Below, piece after piece: positions 57,248 through 64,000 of a stretch of 64,000 nucleotides of DNA (within the stretch, counting starts at the first letter, position 1; each line of letters starts with the position of its first letter). A model generated the notes under the pieces. The model was not told the origin of the DNA and did no database searches. It saw only the letters and a program-made list of their open reading frames with translations. The translations under genes and the position numbers were made by a program. Source of the DNA: Pseudomonas bubulae (GTDB taxonomy: Bacteria > Pseudomonadota > Gammaproteobacteria > Pseudomonadales > Pseudomonadaceae); assembly GCF_037023725.1 (NCBI RefSeq), contig NZ_CP146077.1, positions 1,339,001 through 1,403,000 on the forward strand. Direction: 5' to 3'.

Positions 57248-59310
57248 ATAAGAAGTTTTCATCCTCGGGCATATTATACGCAGCCAAAGGCTTGGATATG
57301 AAGAACAAGCCTGATGTTGCATGCGCAAGCGGTAAGGCACCAAGTAATTGTTTTGTTTTATGTCGAGATGGTGACGGCCTGGCCACCGCCGTTTATGGAA
57401 ATAATATTTGGGATTTTAATCCGTACAGGCTGTCGGCGGTTCATATATGCAAGGTAAATTTTGCCAAGGTTTTCAAGGGCGAAGGCGAACACGAATTGCG
57501 CTTAATAGATGAGGCGAAATATATAATGTACTCATTGATTTATTACGGCGGAGGTGGACGGACCGGGGCTTTGAGCGCTACTACTCTTGGTTTGTATTGG
57601 GTGCATGTGCTGCGGGGAGCGCTGCGGTTTTGCTATGCTCAGCGCGCTAAACCCATGGTAGGGATTATCACACTGGGCGAGTTGTTTACTATTCCAGTTT
57701 ATCTTGCTGCATTCTTGCGCGAATTGAACCCGTCCTATCACAAAGTTACATCTGCATTTCTAAGTCAAATGATAGGTGTCGGGGCGCGGCATCTGGGTTA
57801 TGAAGTTGTTAATCCTCAAGCTCTTAAAATCGTCCGGCCGAAGAATAAACAACACCCCGTTATTCCCACAAGATTTTACCTTCAGATTATAAACGTTACC
57901 GGCGCTTTGCTCGATCAGATTTATCCGAATATTAAAGAGCTCGATACATTGATTTGTAAATTCTCCGATGAACATTACGGCATTGGGAGAGGTACACAGA
58001 AATCAAGGGGCTTAGGTGGGAAAAGACACTATCGTCCAGATTTGCACATGGCTATCAAGGAGCATGGTTTGCACGATTTGTTCAAGGGGGAATTTGAGTG
58101 TCAATCTCGGTTGGTATTTCAAAGAATCATTTTGAAACTTCAGTATGTTATGAAAACTGTAATCCAGTTGTATACCGGCATGCGGGAGCAGGAAGTCATG
58201 CGCATGTCATATAATTGTATAAGTGAGGTATCGTATCGTACTCCGTTTCAAGACCCGAAGCGTATCAGTACCGATCTTGGGCAATGCGTGAGCGTACTGT
58301 CTACGACGACCAAGTATTCTGGATATAAAATGGAAGGAAGGTGGCTTGCCCCCAAGGAAGTCACAAGGGCTGTGGAAGGCGCACAGGCCATTTGCAGAGG
58401 GTTGGCGACCTTATATGGAATAGACGTTGGTGATGAATGCCCACTGTTTCTTAGTCCTTCGGTGATCGGATTTATAAGAGGGGCGAAAAAAGTAGCAGTT
58501 GCTAACTTTGTATCAGAAAAGACCCAGCTTGCTGGCTTCTCTTCGATGCTTATTACCGCTGAGGATTTAGCTGAGCTCTCATTAACCGATCAGTCTCGTG
58601 ACTTTTGGAATGAACCTGCTTACCAAGTTGGTCAGCCATGGCCGCTGACTGGACATCAATATAGACGCTCGCTAGCGTTTTATGGCAGTAGTAGCGGCTT
58701 CGTCTCTCTTCCAACGCTCAGATCTCAGTTTAAACATTTGTCTTTAGCAATGGCCCGATATTACGCTAACGGGTTTAATAAGTTGCGCACGATGTTCGGG
58801 TACTATGATCAAGGTAGAGGAGAGTTTGTCTTGCCGAAAAACCACATTGCATATGATTATCAGATGGCTATACCAATGTCAGTTGCTAATCAATTAATCG
58901 CAGACCTTCTGCATTCTGATGCCCCTCAGTTTGGCGGAGTCGGAACTTATGTGGAAAAGCAGCGTGGAAGAGTTCTCAGTGGTGAAATTAGTGTAGAGGA
59001 ACTTCGAGCGGATACTCAGCGCAGAGTCAAGAACGGTGACATAAGCTTTCGCGAGACGCTCTTGGGTGGATGCACTAAGTTTGGTCGCTGCAATTCTTTT
59101 TTGCTCGGCGATTTTTTGAGTTGCCTAACGTGCGAGAGTGCGGTGATAAAGTTAGAAAGGATTGAAGTCGTGATATCGGATAGTCGTTCCGAATTGTTGA
59201 TGTATCCACAGGCTTCTGGCGAGCGGCAGATAGTAGAGAAAGAAATTGAAAGACTATCCGACTTTTTGCGTCTAAAGACCACTGAGCGGGTTGGGGTAGA
59301 ACTAGTATGA
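57244..59310 (+). CDS. Tyrosine-recombinase-family protein 3, catalytically complete, with zinc-like C-terminus
   Basis: 688 residues. Starts at TTG 57244, overlapping the previous stop (TTGA), with AGGAG seven bases upstream. Catalytic set: R314 (LYTGMREQEV), K357 (TTTKYSG), H471 and R474 (TGHQYRRSLAF), H498 and Y506/Y507 (KHLSLAMARYY). A C-terminal Cys set C610, C616, C627, C630 looks zinc-binding. About the size of Tn554 TnpB. Ends overlapping the small gene by 4 bp (ATGA). Confidence 0.87.
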   Translation: MNKKFSSSGILYAAKGLDMKNKPDVACASGKAPSNCFVLCRDGDGLATAVYGNNIWDFNPYRLSAVHICKVNFAKVFKGEGEHELRLIDEAKYIMYSLIYYGGGGRTGALSATTLGLYWVHVLRGALRFCYAQRAKPMVGIITLGELFTIPVYLAAFLRELNPSYHKVTSAFLSQMIGVGARHLGYEVVNPQALKIVRPKNKQHPVIPTRFYLQIINVTGALLDQIYPNIKELDTLICKFSDEHYGIGRGTQKSRGLGGKRHYRPDLHMAIKEHGLHDLFKGEFECQSRLVFQRIILKLQYVMKTVIQLYTGMREQEVMRMSYNCISEVSYRTPFQDPKRISTDLGQCVSVLSTTTKYSGYKMEGRWLAPKEVTRAVEGAQAICRGLATLYGIDVGDECPLFLSPSVIGFIRGAKKVAVANFVSEKTQLAGFSSMLITAEDLAELSLTDQSRDFWNEPAYQVGQPWPLTGHQYRRSLAFYGSSSGFVSLPTLRSQFKHLSLAMARYYANGFNKLRTMFGYYDQGRGEFVLPKNHIAYDYQMAIPMSVANQLIADLLHSDAPQFGGVGTYVEKQRGRVLSGEISVEELRADTQRRVKNGDISFRETLLGGCTKFGRCNSFLLGDFLSCLTCESAVIKLERIEVVISDSRSELLMYPQASGERQIVEKEIERLSDFLRLKTTERVGVELV

Positions 59311-59744
59311 GTAAAGAACCCCAAAGCGGTTTATTACTTTGTTTTGAGGCGTTGGATCGATTGATTGCGGCGCAACCCGTAAAATCCAGATTTGTAGGGT
59401 TGTCTTTAAGTAAGCTTACGGCAAGTATAGTTAGCGAAGAGGCGGGGTATGATAGAGGATATCTTAAGCGCTCACGCGCCGCTCATCTTCCGCTACTGGC
59501 GAGAATTGATGCTTTACGCATGAGTGCGTCTAAAACTAAAACGTCATCAAGTGAGAGTACGCTGCAGTCATTGAAAAAAAAGGTACAGAATCTTGAGCAG
59601 CAGCTTATTGAAACCTCGTATCAGCGTGATCGGGCTCTGGCTCAAAATCTTAAACTTTGGGAGCGTATGAGGGTATTAGAGCAATCCAAGTCCGGCCGAA
59701 TCGTGGCGCTGGGAGGTCCTAAAAGAGGTACTACCAATCGCTGA
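59307..59744 (+). CDS. Small helical accessory protein of the recombinase operon (TnpC/DUF6262-like)
   Basis: 145 residues. N-terminal ~70 residues look like a small DNA-binding helical domain (LSLSKLTASIVSEEAGYDRGYLKRSRAAHLPLLARI); residues ~80-130 are a coiled coil (LQSLKKKVQNLEQQLIE). This is the layout of TnpC of Tn554-type elements, which sets orientation and efficiency of transposition. Start overlaps gene 3 by 4 bp. No close identity is recognised by eye. Confidence 0.72.
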   Translation: MSKEPQSGLLLCFEALDRLIAAQPVKSRFVGLSLSKLTASIVSEEAGYDRGYLKRSRAAHLPLLARIDALRMSASKTKTSSSESTLQSLKKKVQNLEQQLIETSYQRDRALAQNLKLWERMRVLEQSKSGRIVALGGPKRGTTNR

Positions 59745-59974
59745 TGTTCAAGTTGGCTGGGGTTGAGATTAGTAACGCGCTTTTCTTAGCCTCTGGCCAT
59801 TTTTACTAGGTATCTGATAATAGAGTAGTAAGGATAAATGATCGATGTCGTGATTAATCGCCGTTGTATCCTCATCTTTATCTATTATGGTAGTTCAAAA
59901 TTTCAGCGATTTCCACCTGGGATAGATTGCCAGATTTGCTCGATGGCGTATCTAAGAGGTGTGCCGGTCCCATG

Positions 59975-60190
59975 TTATCGGCTGTCAGGTAACAAGCATC
60001 TGGGATCACACCCTAGACTCTCCGCAATCTGATAGAGCTTCTCTACCGTAATGTTTGCCTCGCCCCGCTCAATCCGGCCCATATAGCTGCGATCAACTTT
60101 GCATACAAGTGCAAGCCCATCTTGGGATATGCCTTTTGCCTTCCTTGCTTCCCTCACTTTTTTCCCTAACGCCTTCGCCAAATCGCTCAT
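59975..60190 (-). CDS. Small XRE-family repressor
   Basis: 71 residues, one helix-turn-helix: VREARKAKGISQDGLALVCKVDRSYMGRIERGEANITVEKLYQIAESLG, then a short tail. Size and sequence resemble controller proteins of restriction-modification systems and defence-island regulators. It is divergent from the following operon, and an inverted repeat lies 3-25 bp upstream of its start, suggesting it represses itself and possibly the rightward genes. The 230 bp between its stop and the recombinase operon hold no convincing gene. Confidence 0.88.
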   Translation of the reverse strand: MSDLAKALGKKVREARKAKGISQDGLALVCKVDRSYMGRIERGEANITVEKLYQIAESLGCDPRCLLPDSR

Positions 60191-60192
60191 AG

Positions 60193-60215
60193 CTGCCTCA
60201 ATTCACTCGAGGCAG
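60193..60215. promoter_or_regulatory. Candidate XRE operator (inverted repeat)
   Basis: CTGCCTC, nine bases, GAGGCAG: perfect 7-bp arms immediately upstream of the XRE start codon and 13 bp before the rightward -35 element, so occupancy could affect both directions. Confidence 0.6.
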
Positions 60216-60227
60216 GACTATCGGGCG

Positions 60228-60257
60228 TTTACGGACGAATCAGCCACGGACTATAAT
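60228..60257 (+). promoter_or_regulatory. Candidate promoter for the rightward cargo operon
   Basis: TTTACG (60228) and TATAAT (60252-60257) with 18-bp spacing, 34 bp before the proposed start at 60291 and next to the XRE inverted repeat. Confidence 0.55.
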
Positions 60258-60290
60258 CCGTATTTTGTCTGCGAAAGCTTGGTTCCCTGC

Positions 60291-60890
60291 ATGAAACATG
60301 ATTCATTCGAGTTTGACAGGCAGCTGTATGACCTCCTCTGCCATGAACACCATCAAAGTTTCACGATCCGGCAGCTCCGGGATGCCTACGTGCTGACTAT
60401 GGAAGGAAGCCCGAAACTCGCTGCAGTTCGGATCTACGTGTATGAGCAGATCCGGCGGCTGGTGCGTGCCGGATGGGTGGCCAAGGCGCCTATGCTTCGT
60501 AAGCGTGGCCAAGTCTATCAAGTCTTAAGCAAGCCTCCTGGCATAGACCTCATGCTGGTTGCATCTCGCTTCCGATGTGCAGACATCTCAGACCCAGTTG
60601 TGGGGGGGCATCACGCAAGTGACAATACAATTGATCCATCAGATCCAATTTTGCCAATCGCTGATCCGGCGGTAGCCCATAGCCGCTTAGAGGAAATGCT
60701 GAAGGAGACTCGCCTAGACCTTCTTTCCTCAATGGGAGAAACAGAACGTTACAAGCAGCTCTTTGAGGAAATCCCCCATTTGAAAGGGCTTCTTGAAAAC
60801 GCTTATTACGAGGTTCGAGACCGCTGCTCCCGCCTGTTGGGTCATCTCCGCGCGCTAGAGACGACACTCAAGGCTGTGACCGCGGTATGA
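60291..60890 (+). CDS. Unrecognised winged-helix-like protein coupled to the SF2 helicase
   Basis: 199 residues from ATG 60291, which follows the candidate promoter; the open frame extends back to 60099 but that part opposes the XRE gene, so the longer start is rejected. Residues ~1-80 look like a winged helix (FTIRQLRDAYVL, VYEQIRRLVRAGWVAKAPMLRKRGQVYQVL), then a Pro/Asp-rich linker and a C-terminal helical bundle or coiled coil (RLEEMLKETRLDLLSSMGETERYKQLFEEI). No family recognised. Its stop overlaps the helicase start (ATGA), so the two proteins are made together. Confidence 0.7.
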   Translation: MKHDSFEFDRQLYDLLCHEHHQSFTIRQLRDAYVLTMEGSPKLAAVRIYVYEQIRRLVRAGWVAKAPMLRKRGQVYQVLSKPPGIDLMLVASRFRCADISDPVVGGHHASDNTIDPSDPILPIADPAVAHSRLEEMLKETRLDLLSSMGETERYKQLFEEIPHLKGLLENAYYEVRDRCSRLLGHLRALETTLKAVTAV

Positions 60891-62281
60891 GCATGGGACT
60901 TCGCACATGGCAGGATCAATGCAAAAACACGGCGTTGGCTCAATACCTTGAGACGCCCCATTTTTTCTGTCAGGCCACTCCCGGGGCCGGTAAGACCAGG
61001 ATGGCGGCTGAACTTGCAAAAGCGCTGCTGGATCAGGGCAGAATTGACCTGGTTTTGTGTTTTGCTCCATCACGCCAAGTGGTTGAAGGCTTCCGGCGTA
61101 CTTTTTCTGATGTGCTGTCGAGACGACTCGATGGGCTGATTGGCGCCGTCGGCGCTGTGTGCACCTACCAAGGGATGGAATACCGGGATGAGACCTTTTG
61201 GAAGCTGTTCGATGATTATCGTGTGTTCGCTGTGTTTGACGAAATTCATCATTGCGCTGGCCACGATGCACTCTTAAGCAATGCTTGGGGGCAGCGTATA
61301 ATTCAGCGCGTCCAGGACAGGGCTGCGTACACGCTAGCGCTTTCTGGCACGCCTTGGAGGTCCGACCAAAAGGCGATAGTCCTGGCGCGCTACTCGACTC
61401 CAGAAGGCAACCTTATTTGTGACTACCGTTACGGTCTTGAAGAGGCGATCTCGGACGAGGTATGCCGATCACCGCGAATAGTTATTTTGGACAATACAAT
61501 GGTCAGACTCACAGAGGCCATTGAGAGTGATAATACGGTTACTGTTTTCCCCAACATCGCTAGCTTGCTTACAGACTCGCCAGTTACCTATGAAAGCCTG
61601 CTGTTCCACGAAGATGTCCTGAGACAGCTTTTGCTATTAGGGTGCCGGAAGCTCAAGGAAATTCGTAACGTGAAACCGGACGCTGGCGGGCTTGTGGTGG
61701 CAACAAATATCGAACACGCTCACCAAGTCGCAGCGATGCTCCGACTTGAAGGTGAGAGCTGCGATGTAGTCACAAATAAAACCCCAAATGCTCAGCGAGT
61801 GATCAACGATTTCAGGCACAGCAATCGGCCGTGGATTGTGGCTGTTGGAATGATTAGTGAGGGTACTGACATTCCGAGGCTTCAAGTGTGCTGTCACCTA
61901 AGCAGGATCAGGACTGAGCTTTATTACAGACAGGTCTTGGGCCGGATTCTGCGTCGTTCCGCTAGTAATGACACAGAGGCCTGGCTGTACGTCTTGGCCG
62001 AGCCTTCGCTGCAGCAGTTTTCTGAGCGGGTTGCAGACGATCTTCCCCGCGACGTCGCGGTGCTGAACTATCTTCAGGGTGTCTCAGAGGAGGTCGCCGC
62101 TAGCCCAGTTGAGAACTCGGCTGACCAGTACAACTGTCACCCTGTGACGCCGTTCCAAGGCGAGTGCTTTGAGCGCGAAAGCCAACAGTTGCCGGATGAG
62201 ATCTATAGCTACGATGTTGGCCGAACCTACGAGCTCAACTTCTCTCAGCATTACCGGACACAACTGCTTCGAGTTTGCTAA
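60887..62281 (+). CDS. SF2 DEAD/DEAH-type helicase
   Basis: 464 residues, a compact two-RecA-domain motor without extra domains. Motif I ATPGAGKTRMA (30-40), motif II DEIHH (118-122), motif III SGTPWR (153-158), motif V VGMISEGTDIP (320-330), motif VI YRQVLGRILRR. The type is that of restriction-enzyme-like (Res/UvrB-like) helicases in defence systems. Start overlaps the upstream gene by 4 bp. Converges on the UvrD-type gene with a 97-bp gap that contains no feature I can see. Confidence 0.88.
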   Translation: MSMGLRTWQDQCKNTALAQYLETPHFFCQATPGAGKTRMAAELAKALLDQGRIDLVLCFAPSRQVVEGFRRTFSDVLSRRLDGLIGAVGAVCTYQGMEYRDETFWKLFDDYRVFAVFDEIHHCAGHDALLSNAWGQRIIQRVQDRAAYTLALSGTPWRSDQKAIVLARYSTPEGNLICDYRYGLEEAISDEVCRSPRIVILDNTMVRLTEAIESDNTVTVFPNIASLLTDSPVTYESLLFHEDVLRQLLLLGCRKLKEIRNVKPDAGGLVVATNIEHAHQVAAMLRLEGESCDVVTNKTPNAQRVINDFRHSNRPWIVAVGMISEGTDIPRLQVCCHLSRIRTELYYRQVLGRILRRSASNDTEAWLYVLAEPSLQQFSERVADDLPRDVAVLNYLQGVSEEVAASPVENSADQYNCHPVTPFQGECFERESQQLPDEIYSYDVGRTYELNFSQHYRTQLLRVC

Positions 62282-62378
62282 CGCAAGGGGCCACCATGCC
62301 TTACCAATCTAGTCTTTTGGCACAGCAATGTGCCGGGGCGAGGCGTATTTTCGATGGGCCTCCCCCCTAGGCTGGATT

Positions 62379-64000
62379 CTACTCGGCTGCGTCGTAGTCA
62401 AAGACACATGTGAACAGTGCCTCTGTAGCCGCATAGTGCCCATAGTGCCCTTGGGGGCGTCCGCTCTCAGAAATCAAATGTAGATTCTTGCGGGCACGGG
62501 AACCTACGACGTAGAGGAGCTTGTTCGCGGCATCCAGGCTTGCTGCCTCGGTGAAATGAGGCACCATCCCCTGAAGAAGGCCGAACGCGATGACCACATC
62601 GTACTCGGCACCTTTTACCCCGTGGATCGTCGAAACGGTGATACCAGTCCGCTCGCGAAATACCTTCCTGAAGAAAGAGATATCGTTGATGTACGGGGCC
62701 CCGTCCTTTTGGAGCCTGTCGATCCGAGATAGTGAGCTGCGAAAGAACGCATCGCGGTGCTCCATTAATGCGGGGAAGCTATGAAGGGCTACCCCGAGTC
62801 GTTCAAGCAGCGCGGTGAAGGCTTGGTCAAGGTAGGCAATCCCATCCATTTCGGAGATTGAAATTGAGTTGCATTCCCTCAATAGGAGCCGCTGTGTCAG
62901 GCGCGATGTATCAACGCCCAAATCACCCAGGTCGCTGATCACATCTCTGGCCCATCGCATGCGACGAACAAGCATCTTCGGCGATGACTCAGTCAGGATG
63001 ATTTTCGAAACCTTGAACCAGAAGTTGTCTATATCGTTACTAAAGGGGACTAGACCAGGGCCGTCAAACTGCTGATCCGGAAGCATCCTTACTAGATGCC
63101 GCGTCGTCGATGCCAATAAAATCCACCATGGGGCGAGCACGCAGATCTCCTCAGGAGGATGCCCGGCAGCAAGGCTTGCTTGGATCAGTCGTACTAGCTC
63201 GTCATGCAAATTGGTGAGTGTTACGTGCTGGTTGTACGAAACCTTGCTTGGAAACGACGCATCCGATCCCGCGCTCTCGATTGATGTCGGATAAACGCTG
63301 AAATTCGAGAAGTGGGAAATGATCCTATTACTCGAACGGTAATTCCGGGTAAGCGCCATTTCTCTTATCGGGATTCCAGCTTCGGCACGAAAATCAGCCA
63401 CCGGAACTGCGTAGCCACCAAGCGAGCCGTAGATAGCTTGGTTTGGATCGCCTACGATGAAGGTCTTCGTTCGCCCCGCTCCGGCACGCAAAATAGCGGT
63501 AAGAAGGCCATATTGAATTTGTTTCGTGTCCTGATACTCGTCTACCAGAACATATGAGAAGACCGAAGCGAGAATTGATGCAATATGCTTTTGATCACTC
63601 ATCAGGACCTGCGCATACCAAAGGATCAGCTCGAAATCGATCTGACGCGCTTCGCCGAGCTCGCGAAAATACTCACCAAGAATTTTATGTAGCGTTTCAT
63701 GCTTCCAAGCATCTTTGCATCCTAGGTGATAGCCCGTTTTGCTGAAGTAATAATCGCAATCCCAGTGCGTGATCTTTGGGTAGGGCGCGCATAGCCTATC
63801 GAGCATGAGTTCGCGGTCGTGTCTGTCTAGGACTCGATAGCCGCGGGAAAGCTCTGGAAGGTAGATGCCATATGGCTTAATGATCCACTCGAGGCAAAAT
63901 GAGTGAATGGTCCCGATCCACAGCTTTGACGTGTCAACACCGAGACCTTCAATGCGCTCCTGAATTTCATCTGCTGCGCGGTGCGTATAAGTAATCGCCA
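62379..64000 (-). CDS. UvrD/PcrA-type SF1 helicase, N-terminus beyond the right edge
   Basis: At least 540 residues visible, open to base 64000. Motif Ia (TYTHRAADEIQERI), GTIHSFC, motif II VLVDEYQDT, GDPNQAIYG, motif IV NYRSSNRI, motif V STIHGVKGAEYDVV and motif VI YVVGSRARKNL are all present; Walker A lies outside the window. The visible C-terminus ends soon after motif VI. Orientation is opposite to the SF2 helicase, so it may belong to the same cargo module but be expressed separately. No nuclease domain is seen in the visible part. Confidence 0.9.
   Translation of the reverse strand, partial: AITYTHRAADEIQERIEGLGVDTSKLWIGTIHSFCLEWIIKPYGIYLPELSRGYRVLDRHDRELMLDRLCAPYPKITHWDCDYYFSKTGYHLGCKDAWKHETLHKILGEYFRELGEARQIDFELILWYAQVLMSDQKHIASILASVFSYVLVDEYQDTKQIQYGLLTAILRAGAGRTKTFIVGDPNQAIYGSLGGYAVPVADFRAEAGIPIREMALTRNYRSSNRIISHFSNFSVYPTSIESAGSDASFPSKVSYNQHVTLTNLHDELVRLIQASLAAGHPPEEICVLAPWWILLASTTRHLVRMLPDQQFDGPGLVPFSNDIDNFWFKVSKIILTESSPKMLVRRMRWARDVISDLGDLGVDTSRLTQRLLLRECNSISISEMDGIAYLDQAFTALLERLGVALHSFPALMEHRDAFFRSSLSRIDRLQKDGAPYINDISFFRKVFRERTGITVSTIHGVKGAEYDVVIAFGLLQGMVPHFTEAASLDAANKLLYVVGSRARKNLHLISESGRPQGHYGHYAATEALFTCVFDYDAAE

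Larger units (their letters stand above)
53691..64000. mobile_element. Integrated mobile island with a multi-recombinase operon and helicase cargo, right end beyond the window
   Basis: From just after hrpB the DNA is visibly richer in A/T, codons change, and core synteny stops. Four overlapping recombinase-operon genes are followed by a regulator, two or three DNA-processing genes and the window edge. Comparable known elements are Tn554-like (TnpA/B/C), RIT and Gamma-Mobile-Trio elements, which integrate site-specifically and carry cargo including defence genes. Confidence 0.85.

Noticed and set aside
59838-60032. 64-aa plus-strand ORF between the recombinase operon and XRE
   Set aside because: Has an AAGGAT site but runs into the XRE coding sequence on the other strand and has no recognisable features.
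60099-60290. N-terminal extension of the winged-helix-like protein
   Set aside because: It would overlap the XRE gene on the opposite strand and lie upstream of the TATAAT promoter; the protein part is not domain-like.
62379-64000. Gabija GajB assignment for the UvrD helicase
   Set aside because: GajB is paired with an OLD-family GajA, and no such gene is visible; the only neighbours are an SF2 helicase and the window edge.

Overview
The window is a chromosomal segment of a Pseudomonas, most likely of the fluorescens/putida side of the genus. The evidence is gene order (lrgAB ... proA-nadD-rsfS-rlmH-mrdA-rodA-sltB1-rlpA-dacA-ybeD-lipB-lipA ... holA-lptE-leuS ... lnt-corC-ybeY-ybeZ-miaB ... 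hemL-thiE-thiD-ladS ... amn ... hrpB), high GC with G/C-ending codons, and many REP-type inverted repeats. From memory, this order matches the P. aeruginosa PAO1 segment PA4014 down to PA3961.

Layout. 1-4.8 kb: a MORN-repeat lipoprotein cut by the left edge, LrgA/LrgB, a LON-domain protein, a DedA-PAP2 membrane phosphatase and a 3-methyladenine glycosylase. 4.9-17.4 kb: a long rightward block joining proline, NAD and lipoate synthesis, ribosome factors and the elongasome/peptidoglycan set (PBP2, RodA, lytic transglycosylase, RlpA, PBP5). 17.4-30.5 kb: mostly leftward genes for a second transglycosylase, ArfA with a terminator inside its own coding sequence, HolA, LptE, LeuS, Lnt, CorC, YbeY, PhoH-like YbeZ and MiaB. 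31.0-36.4 kb: an accessory leftward cluster for uptake and oxidation of an amine (trimethylamine/histamine dehydrogenase family flavoprotein, solute-binding protein, two permeases, a zinc deacylase), which lacks an ABC ATPase. 36.4-37.2 kb: a decayed AT-rich stretch. 37.2-53.7 kb: core genes again (Sel1 protein, hemL, thiE, thiD, ladS, aidB-like, amn, rluE, an Lrp regulator, a CDF transporter, hrpB). A candidate structured RNA with a strong terminator lies between the Lrp regulator and a DUF6515-like protein.

53.7-64.0 kb is a visibly more AT-rich mobile island that starts directly after hrpB and runs off the right edge. It opens with four translationally coupled genes: three large tyrosine-recombinase-family proteins (489, 642 and 688 aa) and a 145-aa helical protein. 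The middle recombinase lacks two catalytic positions. The architecture resembles Tn554 TnpABC, RIT elements and Gamma-Mobile-Trio elements. Behind it lies cargo: a small XRE repressor with an inverted repeat at its start, an unrecognised winged-helix-like protein coupled to an SF2 helicase, and a convergent UvrD-type helicase truncated by the window edge. This is the best candidate for an undescribed system, probably a mobile, self-regulated anti-phage or DNA-processing module; that function is inference.
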